From Pseudomonadota bacterium (GTDB lineage Bacteria > Pseudomonadota > Gammaproteobacteria > Burkholderiales > Rhodocyclaceae), in contig JAEWVQ010000060.1 of the NCBI GenBank assembly GCA_023459095.1, positions 1-10,998 of the forward strand: DNA of 10,998 nucleotides, given 5' to 3'. The notes under the pieces are model-generated. The model did not search any database. It was not told where the DNA came from and worked only from the letters and a program-made list of their open reading frames with translations. A program made the translations under genes and the position numbers. This document shows, in pieces, positions 1 to 5,935 of the stretch; the stretch's first letter is position 1, and each line of letters starts with the position of its first letter.

Positions 1-332
1 GCCAGCAGGAGGCCGCCGCGCCGGCGGCCCCGCCCGCCCCCGCCGCGCCGGCCGCCGCCCCCGCGCCGGTAGCGCAGAACAGCCCCGGCGAGAGCACTTA
101 CAAGAAGACCTGCGCGCTGTGTCACTCGGCCGGCGTCGCCGGTGCCCCCAGGCTCGGCGACAAGGCCGACTGGGGCCCGCGCATCGCCCAGGGCACCGAG
201 GTCCTGTACAAGCACTCGATCGAAGGCTTCACCGGCCAGAAAGGCATGATGCCGCCGCGCGGTGGCGCGGCGACGCTGTCCGACGACGACCTCAAGGCCG
301 CGGTCGATTACATGGTCGCGAAAGCCAACTGA
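1..332 (+). CDS. c5-type monoheme cytochrome c, C-terminal part
   Basis: This is the 3' end of a class I cytochrome c; the start lies left of the window. The reading frame (codons from base 3) gives 109 residues. First comes a linker of about 22 residues made almost only of Ala and Pro, then a compact heme domain. The heme-binding motif CALCH is encoded at 111-125. The likely axial methionine lies in GMMPPRGG near the C-terminus, a pattern typical of the cytochrome c5 family. Such proteins are small periplasmic or membrane-tethered electron carriers. The Ala/Pro linker suggests a tether to an upstream anchor or a second domain outside the window. It could in principle feed electrons to periplasmic reductases, but the gene is on the opposite strand from the nos genes and has its own terminator, so a link to N2O reduction is only a guess. 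Family assignment is firm; partner is unknown. Confidence 0.88.
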   Translation, partial: QQEAAAPAAPPAPAAPAAAPAPVAQNSPGESTYKKTCALCHSAGVAGAPRLGDKADWGPRIAQGTEVLYKHSIEGFTGQKGMMPPRGGAATLSDDDLKAAVDYMVAKAN

Positions 333-353
333 GCCCCGCTCCGCAGAGCTCTC

Positions 354-393
354 CGGCGGCGGCTCGCAGAAGCGGTCCGCCGCCGATTCTTTT
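354..393 (+). terminator. Intrinsic terminator of the cytochrome c gene
   Basis: A perfect 9-bp GC stem (CGGCGGCGG at 354-362 with CCGCCGCCG at 377-385) encloses a 14-nt loop and is followed by ATTCTTTT. It starts 22 nt after the cytochrome stop codon. The T-run shares its last bases with the -35 element of the next promoter, so the two transcription units are packed very tightly. Confidence 0.75.
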
Positions 394-419
394 GACATAT
401 ACAGGGCGTCTGATATGCT
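392..419 (+). promoter_or_regulatory. Sigma70-type promoter for the hemerythrin unit
   Basis: A perfect -35 hexamer TTGACA (392-397) is separated by 16 bp from TATGCT (414-419). The -10 is preceded by TGA, so it is an extended -10 of the form TGnTATnnT. The predicted transcription start is near 425, about 350 nt upstream of the hemerythrin start codon. The AT-rich patch stands out from the surrounding GC-rich DNA. No FNR-type palindrome is visible next to it. Confidence 0.65.
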
Positions 420-497
420 TCGCCGCCCACAGACCGGCGGTCACCGACCAGGCCAAGCCGGCGTAGCGCACCGCCTTACCGATCAGAGAGCCCCGAC

Positions 498-581
498 ATG
501 ACCCCATCTTCCCGCCCCTCGCGCGCCGCCGCGGCACGCGCCCCGGCCCCCCCGACCTGTCCGCTCGCGGTCGCCGGCTGA
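498..581 (+). other. Possible 27-codon leader ORF
   Basis: An ATG at 498 opens a 27-residue frame rich in Ala, Pro, Arg and Ser that ends with TGA at 579-581. It is the first ATG after the predicted transcription start, and a weak purine-rich stretch (AGAGAG) lies upstream. A strong hairpin begins 2 nt after its stop codon. The peptide resembles nothing I recognise and may simply be a chance ORF in GC-rich DNA. The position within a long leader is the only reason to list it. Confidence 0.2.
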
Positions 582-583
582 CC

Positions 584-776
584 CCTGCCGGCTGCCCCCC
601 GCCGGCAGGCACCCCGAGCGCACACCGCAGCCCCCGCTTCGGCCACGTCCGCCCCTGCTCCACCCCGTCCGGCCCGCGCCGCACGGGGTCCGGTGCACTG
701 GCCGTGTCCGCCCGTTCGCGCCCGCCCGCCTACCCCGTCGCAGCCCCCAACCACGCATCCTTCAGGAGAACCGCGA
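584..776 (+). promoter_or_regulatory. C-rich, structured 5' leader of the hemerythrin gene
   Basis: The stretch begins with a perfect 9-bp stem (CCTGCCGGC at 584-592 with GCCGGCAGG at 601-609) closing a C-rich 8-nt loop, with no T-run after it. The rest is strongly skewed to C over G: lines 541-660 contain 67 C and 32 G. Long untranslated C-rich, G-poor RNA is what the Rho factor loads on, so a Rho-dependent attenuator is possible. This is inference from composition. No known riboswitch class is recognisable. No convincing gene is seen on either strand here. Confidence 0.35.
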
Positions 777-1235
777 GTGGCCATCACTTGGACCAACGAT
801 CTGGATACCGGCATCACCGTCATCGACCAGCAGCATCGGCGCATCGTCGATTACATCAACCAGCTGGAAGTCGCGCAGCTCGCCGGCGACCGCGTCATGG
901 TCGGCCAGGTGCTCGACGAGCTGGTCGATTACACGATGTCGCACTTCTCCTTCGAGGAGAGCCTGCAGGAGGAAGCCGGCTACCAGTTCTCCAAGGCCCA
1001 CAAGCGCGTGCATGAACTGTTCGTGCGCCGGGTGAATGAATACCAGAAGCGCTTCGAGGGCGGCGAGGACATCGCCGAAGAGGTCGGCAAGCTGCTCAGC
1101 TCGTGGCTGATCAACCACATCAAGCACGACGATGCCGACTATGTGGGCGCAGTGCGGCCGCAGATGGAAACGCTGACCTCCGACCGCCGCAAGGAAGGCT
1201 GGCTGTCGCGCTCGCTCGGACGCTTCTTCCGCTGA
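777..1235 (+). CDS. Bacteriohemerythrin
   Basis: This is a single-domain, 152-residue hemerythrin, a four-helix-bundle protein that binds O2 reversibly at a non-heme di-iron site. All seven expected iron ligands are present: His20, His56 and Glu60 (HxxxE), His75 and His79 (HxxxH), and His114 with Asp119 in the HIxxxD motif. The Trp near the N-terminus and the WLxxHI segment are also typical. I chose the GTG at 777 because AGGAG lies 8 nt upstream and the protein then starts with the normal hemerythrin N-terminus; an in-frame ATG at 693 would add a low-complexity, Pro-rich stretch. There is no signal peptide or fused signalling domain, so it is a cytoplasmic O2 carrier, store or scavenger rather than a chemoreceptor. 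O2 handling would suit a facultative denitrifier, but it is not in the nos operon. The last residues (about 135-152) are basic and beyond the core fold. Confidence 0.93.
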   Translation: MAITWTNDLDTGITVIDQQHRRIVDYINQLEVAQLAGDRVMVGQVLDELVDYTMSHFSFEESLQEEAGYQFSKAHKRVHELFVRRVNEYQKRFEGGEDIAEEVGKLLSSWLINHIKHDDADYVGAVRPQMETLTSDRRKEGWLSRSLGRFFR

Positions 1236-1537
1236 GCACGGAGCAGCCCGACCGACCGCCGGGAGTCTTCCTGATTGGCTCAAGCCCCGAGTTCAGGGGT
1301 CGGCATCCGGATTGAACGCTGCGACGGGCAGCACCGGCCCGTCACAAGTGCCCTGCACAGATCCGCTGGACGGACTGTGCGTTACCGCGGGCAATGGCCG
1401 GGACGTCTGTGAGACGGAGGATGAGCGACAGTCGTCGCCGGTGGAGAAGGCCTGCGGCCGGCGCGGGAAGCGCCGAGGCGCGGATCAGCGCCTCAGGCAG
1501 ATCTGTAAAGGGCTTGGCGTGCCGTGATTTCAGGGCT
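1236..1537. other. Intergenic region with hairpins only
   Basis: About 300 bases lie between the convergent hemerythrin and PEP-CTERM genes. I see no convincing gene. It holds a 7-bp hairpin (GACGGGC 1323-1329 with GCCCGTC 1337-1343) and two back-to-back hairpins at 1459-1494. None is followed by a T-run, so if transcription ends here it is not by a classic intrinsic terminator. Confidence 0.5.
1459..1494. repeat. Two tandem perfect hairpins
   Basis: CGGCGC (1459-1464) pairs with GCGCCG (1470-1475) around a 5-nt loop. The second hairpin begins at the shared base 1475: GAGGCGC (1475-1481) pairs with GCGCCTC (1488-1494) around a 6-nt loop. They lie about 45 nt beyond the stop of the PEP-CTERM gene on the minus strand and about 220 nt beyond the hemerythrin stop. 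They could slow or protect converging transcripts. There is no T-run on either strand. Confidence 0.4.
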
Positions 1538-2074
1538 TCAGGCGTTCTTGCGCCGAATCCCGATCAGCCCGGCAAGCGCCAAACCGGCCAGCAGCAGCGA
1601 GGTCGGTTCAGGCACGGCGCTCACCTGCTGCGTCAGCCGCAGACCGTCGAAGTAGGCCTGGTAACCGCTCTGGTAATCCCTGTACATGCCAGACGGCGTA
1701 GGGCTGATGAAGAAGCCCGAGGTGCCTGCAGAATTGATCGCCGCCAGCGAGGCCGAATACCCGCTGCCGCCAAATCCACCCAGGTTCGTGCCGTTGATGA
1801 AGCTGTTGCTCAGCGTGTCGTAAGCGAACCAGACATAGTCGGTAAACCCGAGGACATCGCTCAGCGTATACGTGCGCGAGCCGAGCGTGATGCTGAAGTC
1901 GGTCAGGTCATCGTAGCCCAGCGTGCCGGTTGCAGCGTCGTCGTAGCTGAATGCCCCCTGGACGACCGAAACGCCGCCCGACAGATAGTCAAAAGTCACC
2001 GTCGCCGCGTGCGTCGGGCTGCCCGCCATCAACACCGCGGCGCCGATCAGTGCGCCCCATGCATTCTTGTTCAC
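1538..2074 (-). CDS. PEP-CTERM sorting domain protein, small exported
   Basis: This is a 178-residue exported protein. It has an N-terminal signal peptide (hydrophobic stretch ending PTHAA) and a body rich in Gly, Ser, Thr, Tyr and Asp with no recognisable enzyme motif. The C-terminal sorting signal has the motif VPEP, a hydrophobic helix and a final basic tail (RRKNA). PEP-CTERM proteins are recognised by exosortase (XrtA/EpsH), cleaved and delivered to the cell surface or extracellular matrix, often in exopolysaccharide- or floc-forming Gram-negatives. I chose the GTG at 2074: GGAGGG sits 5 nt upstream and the upstream ATG at 2104 lies inside the predicted -10 element. The body is less GC-biased than the nos genes, which is common for this family and need not mean transfer. 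No exosortase gene is in the window. Its function is unknown; it appears unrelated to nos. Confidence 0.88.
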   Translation of the reverse strand: MNKNAWGALIGAAVLMAGSPTHAATVTFDYLSGGVSVVQGAFSYDDAATGTLGYDDLTDFSITLGSRTYTLSDVLGFTDYVWFAYDTLSNSFINGTNLGGFGGSGYSASLAAINSAGTSGFFISPTPSGMYRDYQSGYQAYFDGLRLTQQVSAVPEPTSLLLAGLALAGLIGIRRKNA

Positions 2075-2079
2075 GATAT

Positions 2080-2085
2080 CCCTCC
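2080..2085 (-). promoter_or_regulatory. Ribosome binding site that decides the PEP-CTERM start
   Basis: GGAGGG on the minus strand lies 5 nt before the GTG at 2074. No comparable site precedes the in-frame ATGs at 2104 or 2260, so translation most likely begins at the GTG. Confidence 0.75.
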
Positions 2086-2099
2086 AAAATAATTTTTTG

Positions 2100-2128
2100 A
2101 GCATAGGCGAGCATGCGAAGCGCTGCAA
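2100..2128 (-). promoter_or_regulatory. Promoter of the PEP-CTERM gene
   Basis: On the minus strand TTGCAG (2128-2123) is followed after exactly 17 bp by TATGCT (2105-2100). The -10 matches four of six consensus bases and the -35 three of six. It would start transcription near 2093 and give a leader of only about 20 nt with the ribosome binding site in it. It separates this gene from the nos cluster upstream on the same strand. Confidence 0.5.
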
Positions 2129-2260
2129 CAGCGGGTCGGCGGTTTTGGATCTTGGCCTGCCCGGATTGGGTAAGGTGTGATCGACAACACTGACGGCTGT
2201 CTGGCTGGACGGCGCTTTCCGAGGCCCGCTCACAACTGCGACAGCGTCATTGAGCATCAC

Positions 2261-2279
2261 ACGCCAGCGGCGCTGGCAT
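2261..2279 (-). other. Hairpin downstream of the second nosL-like gene
   Basis: GCCAGC (2263-2268) pairs with GCTGGC (2272-2277) around a 3-nt loop, with two further weak pairs. It begins about 48 nt beyond the stop of the last nos gene. No T-run follows on the minus strand, so it is at best a weak or Rho-assisted end of the nos transcript. Confidence 0.3.
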
Positions 2280-2326
2280 CATCCCGGATGCGCGACACCG
2301 CTCACCGCACAAGCGCAACAGCAGAC

Positions 2327-2962
2327 TCAGCGCCGGGCGGCGGCTGCGGCGACGGCACGGGCATCGAGTTCGGCAAAGCGCAACACGCGGCCGCCGTGCG
2401 CCGCGGCAAAGGCCTCGGCCGCGGCGCGCGTGGCGAACGCCGGCAGGTCGGGGCCGCGCATCGGGCCGCGTACCACTGAGCCGAGCACGAACCAGGCGGC
2501 ATCGGCCGCGATCCAGCCGCCACCGGCGGCATGGTCGCTGACGTAGCGCGCCGCCACCGCGCCCGGATCGCGTCCGCCGGTGTAGCGCCGCGGCGCGTCG
2601 AGAAACAGCACCATGTCCACCGCCGAATCGAAGAACCAGGCCTTGCCGTCGGCGTAGATCACCTGCGTCGCCCATGCCGGATGGCGCGCCGGGTACATGC
2701 CGCACACCGCGCAGCGCGCCGCCGCCGGCACCGGGCGCGCGGCGTGCATGGCGAGCCCCGAGGCCGGATCGTAGGGGTGCTCGGCCCCCGCCAGTGGCAG
2801 CGCCGGGCGCACGATGCAGATGTCGCCGTCGGGCGGCGCGAAGTCGGCTCCCGCCGCCTGCGCGTGCGGCGCGCGCCATGGCCCCCACCCAGCCAGCCCG
2901 CCCGCGGCGCCGAGCATGCAGACGGCGAGTGCGAACGGCAGGACGGTGCGCAGGACAGGCAT
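2327..2962 (-). CDS. Second NosL-family protein (divergent paralogue)
   Basis: This 211-residue protein belongs to the NosL family of copper-binding accessory proteins. An N-terminal hydrophobic segment (about residues 5-25) suggests a signal peptide or membrane anchor. The motif CAVCGM (Cys84, Cys87, Met89) is a likely metal-binding site, followed by a stretch ending WFFDSAVDM that fits the NosL pattern. Its C-terminal half matches the upstream nosL product: both share AW(Y/F)VxGS, then Gly-Ser/Pro-Met, then FAxxAAAxxFAAxxGG and a final RF. It differs by keeping a CxxC pair where the other has CALDGM, by an insert of about 50 residues before the motif, and by lacking a good lipobox (the only early Cys is preceded by Val). 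It starts 16 nt after the stop of the 222-aa gene and is the last gene of the cluster. The likely role is copper delivery to NosZ or to another copper protein; the division of labour with NosL is unknown. Confidence 0.8.
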   Translation of the reverse strand: MPVLRTVLPFALAVCMLGAAGGLAGWGPWRAPHAQAAGADFAPPDGDICIVRPALPLAGAEHPYDPASGLAMHAARPVPAAARCAVCGMYPARHPAWATQVIYADGKAWFFDSAVDMVLFLDAPRRYTGGRDPGAVAARYVSDHAAGGGWIAADAAWFVLGSVVRGPMRGPDLPAFATRAAAEAFAAAHGGRVLRFAELDARAVAAAAARR

Positions 2963-2978
2963 GGCCGGCGGGCTCCGC

Positions 2979-3647
2979 TCAGGCGATGGCGCGACCGTCG
3001 AGGAGCGCGTCGAGCAGCGCTCGCAGGTTGCGCCACGGTGCTTCGCCCGCGTGCGTCAGCGGATCGGCGACGACGCGGCCATCGGCGCAATGCAGGTGGC
3101 TGCCGGCGCCGGCGAACGCGGCGTGCGCCGGCGCGGTGTCGATGCGCCAGCGCGCGCCCGCCGCCGTCCACTCCAGCGCATAGGCATCGGTGGCGGCGTA
3201 GCGGATCTCGATCGTGATGCCGTTGTCAAGGGAAAGGTGGAGCGCGTCCTGACGCAGTTCCGGCCCGGCGGTGAGGCGTGGGCCGTAGTGCGCGGCGAGT
3301 TCGGCGGCGAGTTGCAGGTGGAAAGCGCCTGCCTCCCCCTCGACACAGCCCTCCTCCCCGCCCGCCTTGGCGGCGTCCGCATGGCCCGTGCTCCGCAGCC
3401 GTTCGCTCATCGCCGCACGCGCGGCGACCTGAGTGGCGCCGAGGATGCGCGCGGCAAGGTAGTGCTCGTAGGCCGGATGCTCGGCGAGCTCGCCGCTGCG
3501 GATGCGGGCGAGCAGCGCGTCCTCGTCGGCGGCGCCGGCGGCGGCGAGCACCTGACGGCGATGCTCGCGCAGCTCGTAGGCGAGGCGCGACAGGCGCTGC
3601 ACCTCGTCGGCGGTGTCGGGGTCGAGATGGTCGAAGAACGAATTCAT
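2979..3647 (-). CDS. Unrecognised 222-aa protein between the two nosL genes
   Basis: I do not recognise this protein with confidence. It has no signal peptide or membrane segment, so it is probably cytoplasmic. The N-terminal half (1-88) is helical and charged. A linker of about 20 residues (Gly/Glu-rich, with the single Cys101) follows. The C-terminal half (about 110-222) looks like an alpha/beta domain with a cluster of His and Asp: WRIDTAPAH (167-175), SHLHCADG (183-190), then DPLTHAGEAPW. That arrangement loosely recalls TumE-like (DUF6516) toxin domains, but this is memory-based and weak. The gene starts 2 nt after the nosL stop, with AGAGG 8 nt upstream of the ATG, so it is clearly co-transcribed and probably translationally coupled. 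Its context implies a role in N2O reductase maturation or its control; nothing in the sequence proves one. Confidence 0.72.
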   Translation of the reverse strand: MNSFFDHLDPDTADEVQRLSRLAYELREHRRQVLAAAGAADEDALLARIRSGELAEHPAYEHYLAARILGATQVAARAAMSERLRSTGHADAAKAGGEEGCVEGEAGAFHLQLAAELAAHYGPRLTAGPELRQDALHLSLDNGITIEIRYAATDAYALEWTAAGARWRIDTAPAHAAFAGAGSHLHCADGRVVADPLTHAGEAPWRNLRALLDALLDGRAIA

Positions 3648-3649
3648 GC

Positions 3650-4171
3650 TTACATCCTCTGGTCGTGAAGCGCGCCGCCGTCGAGCACCACCATGTCGGT
3701 GGTGACGGCGTCGAAGCGGTAGAGCTTGCCGCCGAACTCGGCGGCGAATTTCTGCGCGGCGGCCTCGTCGGCGAAGCTGGCGATGGTCGGCCCCATCGAG
3801 CCCTTGCGCGAGGAGCCCTGCACATACCAGGCGCTGCGCGCATCGATCCAGTGGCCGCGCGGCTCGTTCCAGTCGGCCTTGCCCATGTCCTGCACGAACA
3901 GCGCCTTCACCGCGCGCGCCTGTTCGGGCTTGAGATAGATCGAGAACATCTCCACGGTGTCGCAGAAGAAGTCCGGTTCGGCGCGGCCGGCGTAGTGGAT
4001 CTGCGCCTTGGGGCCGGGGTAGTCGGCGAGCAGCATGCCGTCGAGGGCGCAGGCCGTGCTGCGGTCGATTTCGACCGCGAGCGTGGCGCCGGCGGGGCCT
4101 TCGGGCTGGCCGCAGGCGGCGATGAGCGCGGCGGCGAGCGCTGCGAGCAGCAGCGAGCGGGATGTCTTCAT
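3650..4171 (-). CDS. nosL: NosL, copper-binding lipoprotein for N2O reductase maturation
   Basis: NosL is an outer-membrane-facing or periplasmic lipoprotein that delivers Cu(I) to the NosDFY complex for assembly of the copper centres of NosZ. This one has 173 residues, the usual length. The signal peptide ends in a lipobox (IAAC) with Cys20 as the lipidated residue. The family hallmark CALDGM (Cys41 to Met46) followed by DYPGPKAQI is present, as is FFCDTVEMF further on, which holds other candidate copper ligands. The ATG overlaps the nosY stop codon (ATGA), and GGAGG lies 8 nt upstream, so translation is coupled to nosY. The order D-F-Y-L is the canonical one. Identification is secure. Confidence 0.93.
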   Translation of the reverse strand: MKTSRSLLLAALAAALIAACGQPEGPAGATLAVEIDRSTACALDGMLLADYPGPKAQIHYAGRAEPDFFCDTVEMFSIYLKPEQARAVKALFVQDMGKADWNEPRGHWIDARSAWYVQGSSRKGSMGPTIASFADEAAAQKFAAEFGGKLYRFDAVTTDMVVLDGGALHDQRM

Positions 4172-4983
4172 TGCTTGAACCTCCAGGCGGCAAGGGCGAG
4201 CGGCGCCGCGATCCAGCCCAGCATCACCAACCCGAGCAGCCAGGGCTGGGCGAGCGCGGCGGGGAACACGGTGGCCAGACCGTAGAGCGTGCGCACGTCC
4301 TCGAGGCTGAAGATGTTGAGGATGCGGAACACGTCGGCCGGGTTGGCCAGCAGCAGATAGGGAAACAGTTCGCCGCCGTAGTTGCCGCCGCTCACCACGA
4401 GGGCGCCGAGCAGCAGCAGGTCGAACACGAGCACGAAGAAGAACCACAGCGCGATCGCCAGCCCGGAGGCGCGCGCGCGGTCGCTGGCGAACACCGACAC
4501 CATCACCGCGAGGCTCAGGAAAGCGAGCCCGAGCAGCACCGAACTGGCCATGAAGCCGGCGTAGTGGAAGAGCGCCGCGGGGTCGAGCCGGGGCGCGAGC
4601 ACCACCGCGACCAGGCCGAAGCCGGCCACCGTGGAGAAGCTGAGCGCGGCGGCGAGGCCGAGGTACTTGCCGAGCAAGAGCTCGAAGCGCGTGATCGGCA
4701 TCGACAACAGGAGGTCGAGCGAGCCGCGCTCGCGCTCGCCGACCACGGCGTCGAAGCCGAGCAGCAGCGCGATCAGCGGAATGAGGTAGATCACCAGGCT
4801 GACCAGGCTGGCGATGGTGACCTCGATCGAGCGAAAGCCCACCGCGCCCTGCTGCGCCGCGCCGAAGTAGGCGATGACGAGGGCGAACACGGTGAACACG
4901 AGGGCGACCGCGAGCACCCAGCGGTTGCGGATGCGGTCCCAGAATTCCTTGGCGGCGACGGTGGCGACCGGGCGGATGTCCAT
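4168..4983 (-). CDS. nosY: NosY, membrane permease of the NosDFY ABC complex
   Basis: NosY is the integral membrane subunit of the NosDFY ABC-type complex, which uses ATP hydrolysis to remodel NosD during assembly of the tetranuclear CuZ site of NosZ. The product has 271 residues with about six membrane helices (roughly 22-40, 57-77, 105-130, 142-165, 174-197 and 248-267). Between the second and third helices lies the conserved cytoplasmic segment GERERGSLDLLLSMP (82-96), the ABC-2 family signature that contacts the ATPase. I chose the ATG at 4983 because GGAGG sits 5 nt upstream and the N-terminus matches the family; the frame extends upstream only inside nosF. The gap to the nosF stop is 10 nt, and the 3' end overlaps nosL. 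Confidence 0.95.
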   Translation of the reverse strand: MDIRPVATVAAKEFWDRIRNRWVLAVALVFTVFALVIAYFGAAQQGAVGFRSIEVTIASLVSLVIYLIPLIALLLGFDAVVGERERGSLDLLLSMPITRFELLLGKYLGLAAALSFSTVAGFGLVAVVLAPRLDPAALFHYAGFMASSVLLGLAFLSLAVMVSVFASDRARASGLAIALWFFFVLVFDLLLLGALVVSGGNYGGELFPYLLLANPADVFRILNIFSLEDVRTLYGLATVFPAALAQPWLLGLVMLGWIAAPLALAAWRFKQ

Positions 4984-4993
4984 CGTTTCCTCC

Positions 4994-5935
4994 TCAGTCG
5001 GCGAAGCCGAAGAACACGTCTTCGAGCGAGGGCTCGCGGACGTGGATGTCACGCACCTTGCCGTCGAGCGCGGCGAGCGCCTCGAGCACCGGCATCTTGG
5101 CCTCGCGCCGGCACTGCACCGCGACGTGGCCGTCGCGCGCCTCGATCGCGGCGACCGGGAGATGACCGAGGGCATGGCGCACGGCATCGAAGTCGTCCGC
5201 GCCCACGTGCACCTCGAACCACAGCGGCAGATCCATCTGTTCGCGCAGGGCGTGCACGGTGCCGAGCGCCTGCACCTTGCCCGCGGCCATGATCGCCAGC
5301 CGGTCCACGCGCTCCTGGATCTCGGCGAGGATGTGCGAGGTCAGCACCATGGTCACGCCCTCGGCGCGCAGGCCGCGCAAAATGGCGTAGAACTCGCGGA
5401 TGGCCTCCGGATCGAGCCCGGTGGTGGGCTCGTCGAGGAACAGGATCTGCGGCGTGCCGAGCAGCGCCTGCGCGAAACCGAGACGCTGGCGCATGCCCTT
5501 CGAGTACTCGCGCACCCGCCGCCGCGCCGCATGGGCAAGCCCCACGCGCTCGAGCGCGGGGCCGCAGGCGGCGGCCGCCACGCCCTTGAGGCGGGCGAAG
5601 AAGTGCAGGGTCTCGAGGCCGGTGAGGTTGTCGTAGAGCACGACGTTTTCCGGCAGGTAGCCGATGCGCCGACGCACCGCGCGAAAGCCGCGGCCGGCGA
5701 CCGCGGCGCCGTCGATGCGGATTTCGCCGGCGGTGGCGGGGATGAGGCCGAGCATCATCTTGAACAGCGTGCTCTTGCCGGCGCCGTTGTGGCCGATGAG
5801 ACCGAAGAGTTCGCCGCGGCCGATGTCGAGATCGACACCATCGACCGCGCGCACCGCGCCGTAATGGCGGTGCACACCGCGGGCGACGATCACTGCGTCG
5901 CCGCTTTCAGCGCGTGCCGGGGAAGAACTTGCCAC
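4994..5935 (-). CDS. nosF: NosF, ATPase of the NosDFY complex
   Basis: This is the cytoplasmic ATP-binding subunit that powers NosDFY. Numbered from the GTG at 5935 it has 313 residues. Walker A is GHNGAGKST (48-56), the ABC signature is the variant YSKGM (144-148), Walker B with the catalytic Glu is ILFLDEP (164-170), and the switch His is in TSHILAE (His201). The roughly 90-residue C-terminal part after the nucleotide-binding domain ends in EPSLEDVFFGF, typical of ABC-2 ATPases. The start is uncertain: the GTG at 5935 has GGAG 8 nt upstream and overlaps the nosD end by 29 nt, whereas the GTG at 5893 lies 13 nt after the nosD stop and begins right at the ABC domain but has a weak ribosome binding site. 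Confidence 0.94.
   Translation of the reverse strand: MASSSPARAESGDAVIVARGVHRHYGAVRAVDGVDLDIGRGELFGLIGHNGAGKSTLFKMMLGLIPATAGEIRIDGAAVAGRGFRAVRRRIGYLPENVVLYDNLTGLETLHFFARLKGVAAAACGPALERVGLAHAARRRVREYSKGMRQRLGFAQALLGTPQILFLDEPTTGLDPEAIREFYAILRGLRAEGVTMVLTSHILAEIQERVDRLAIMAAGKVQALGTVHALREQMDLPLWFEVHVGADDFDAVRHALGHLPVAAIEARDGHVAVQCRREAKMPVLEALAALDGKVRDIHVREPSLEDVFFGFAD

Noticed and set aside
693..776. N-terminal extension of the hemerythrin to the ATG at 693
   Set aside because: The added 28 residues are Pro/Arg-rich low complexity from the C-rich leader, and the AGGAG site is correctly placed for the GTG at 777.
292..844. Minus-strand frames opposite the leader and hemerythrin (292-684, 476-844)
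   Set aside because: Low-complexity Gly/Arg/Ala translations with no motif or ribosome binding site, crossing a plus-strand terminator and promoter.
1312..1527. 71-codon plus-strand frame in the hemerythrin/PEP-CTERM gap
   Set aside because: It starts with TTG, lacks a ribosome binding site, contains the hairpins at 1323-1343 and 1459-1494, and resembles nothing known.
2075..2260. N-terminal extension of the PEP-CTERM protein to the ATG at 2260 or 2104
   Set aside because: No ribosome binding sites there, a promoter lies at 2100-2128, and the signal peptide is properly placed from the GTG at 2074.
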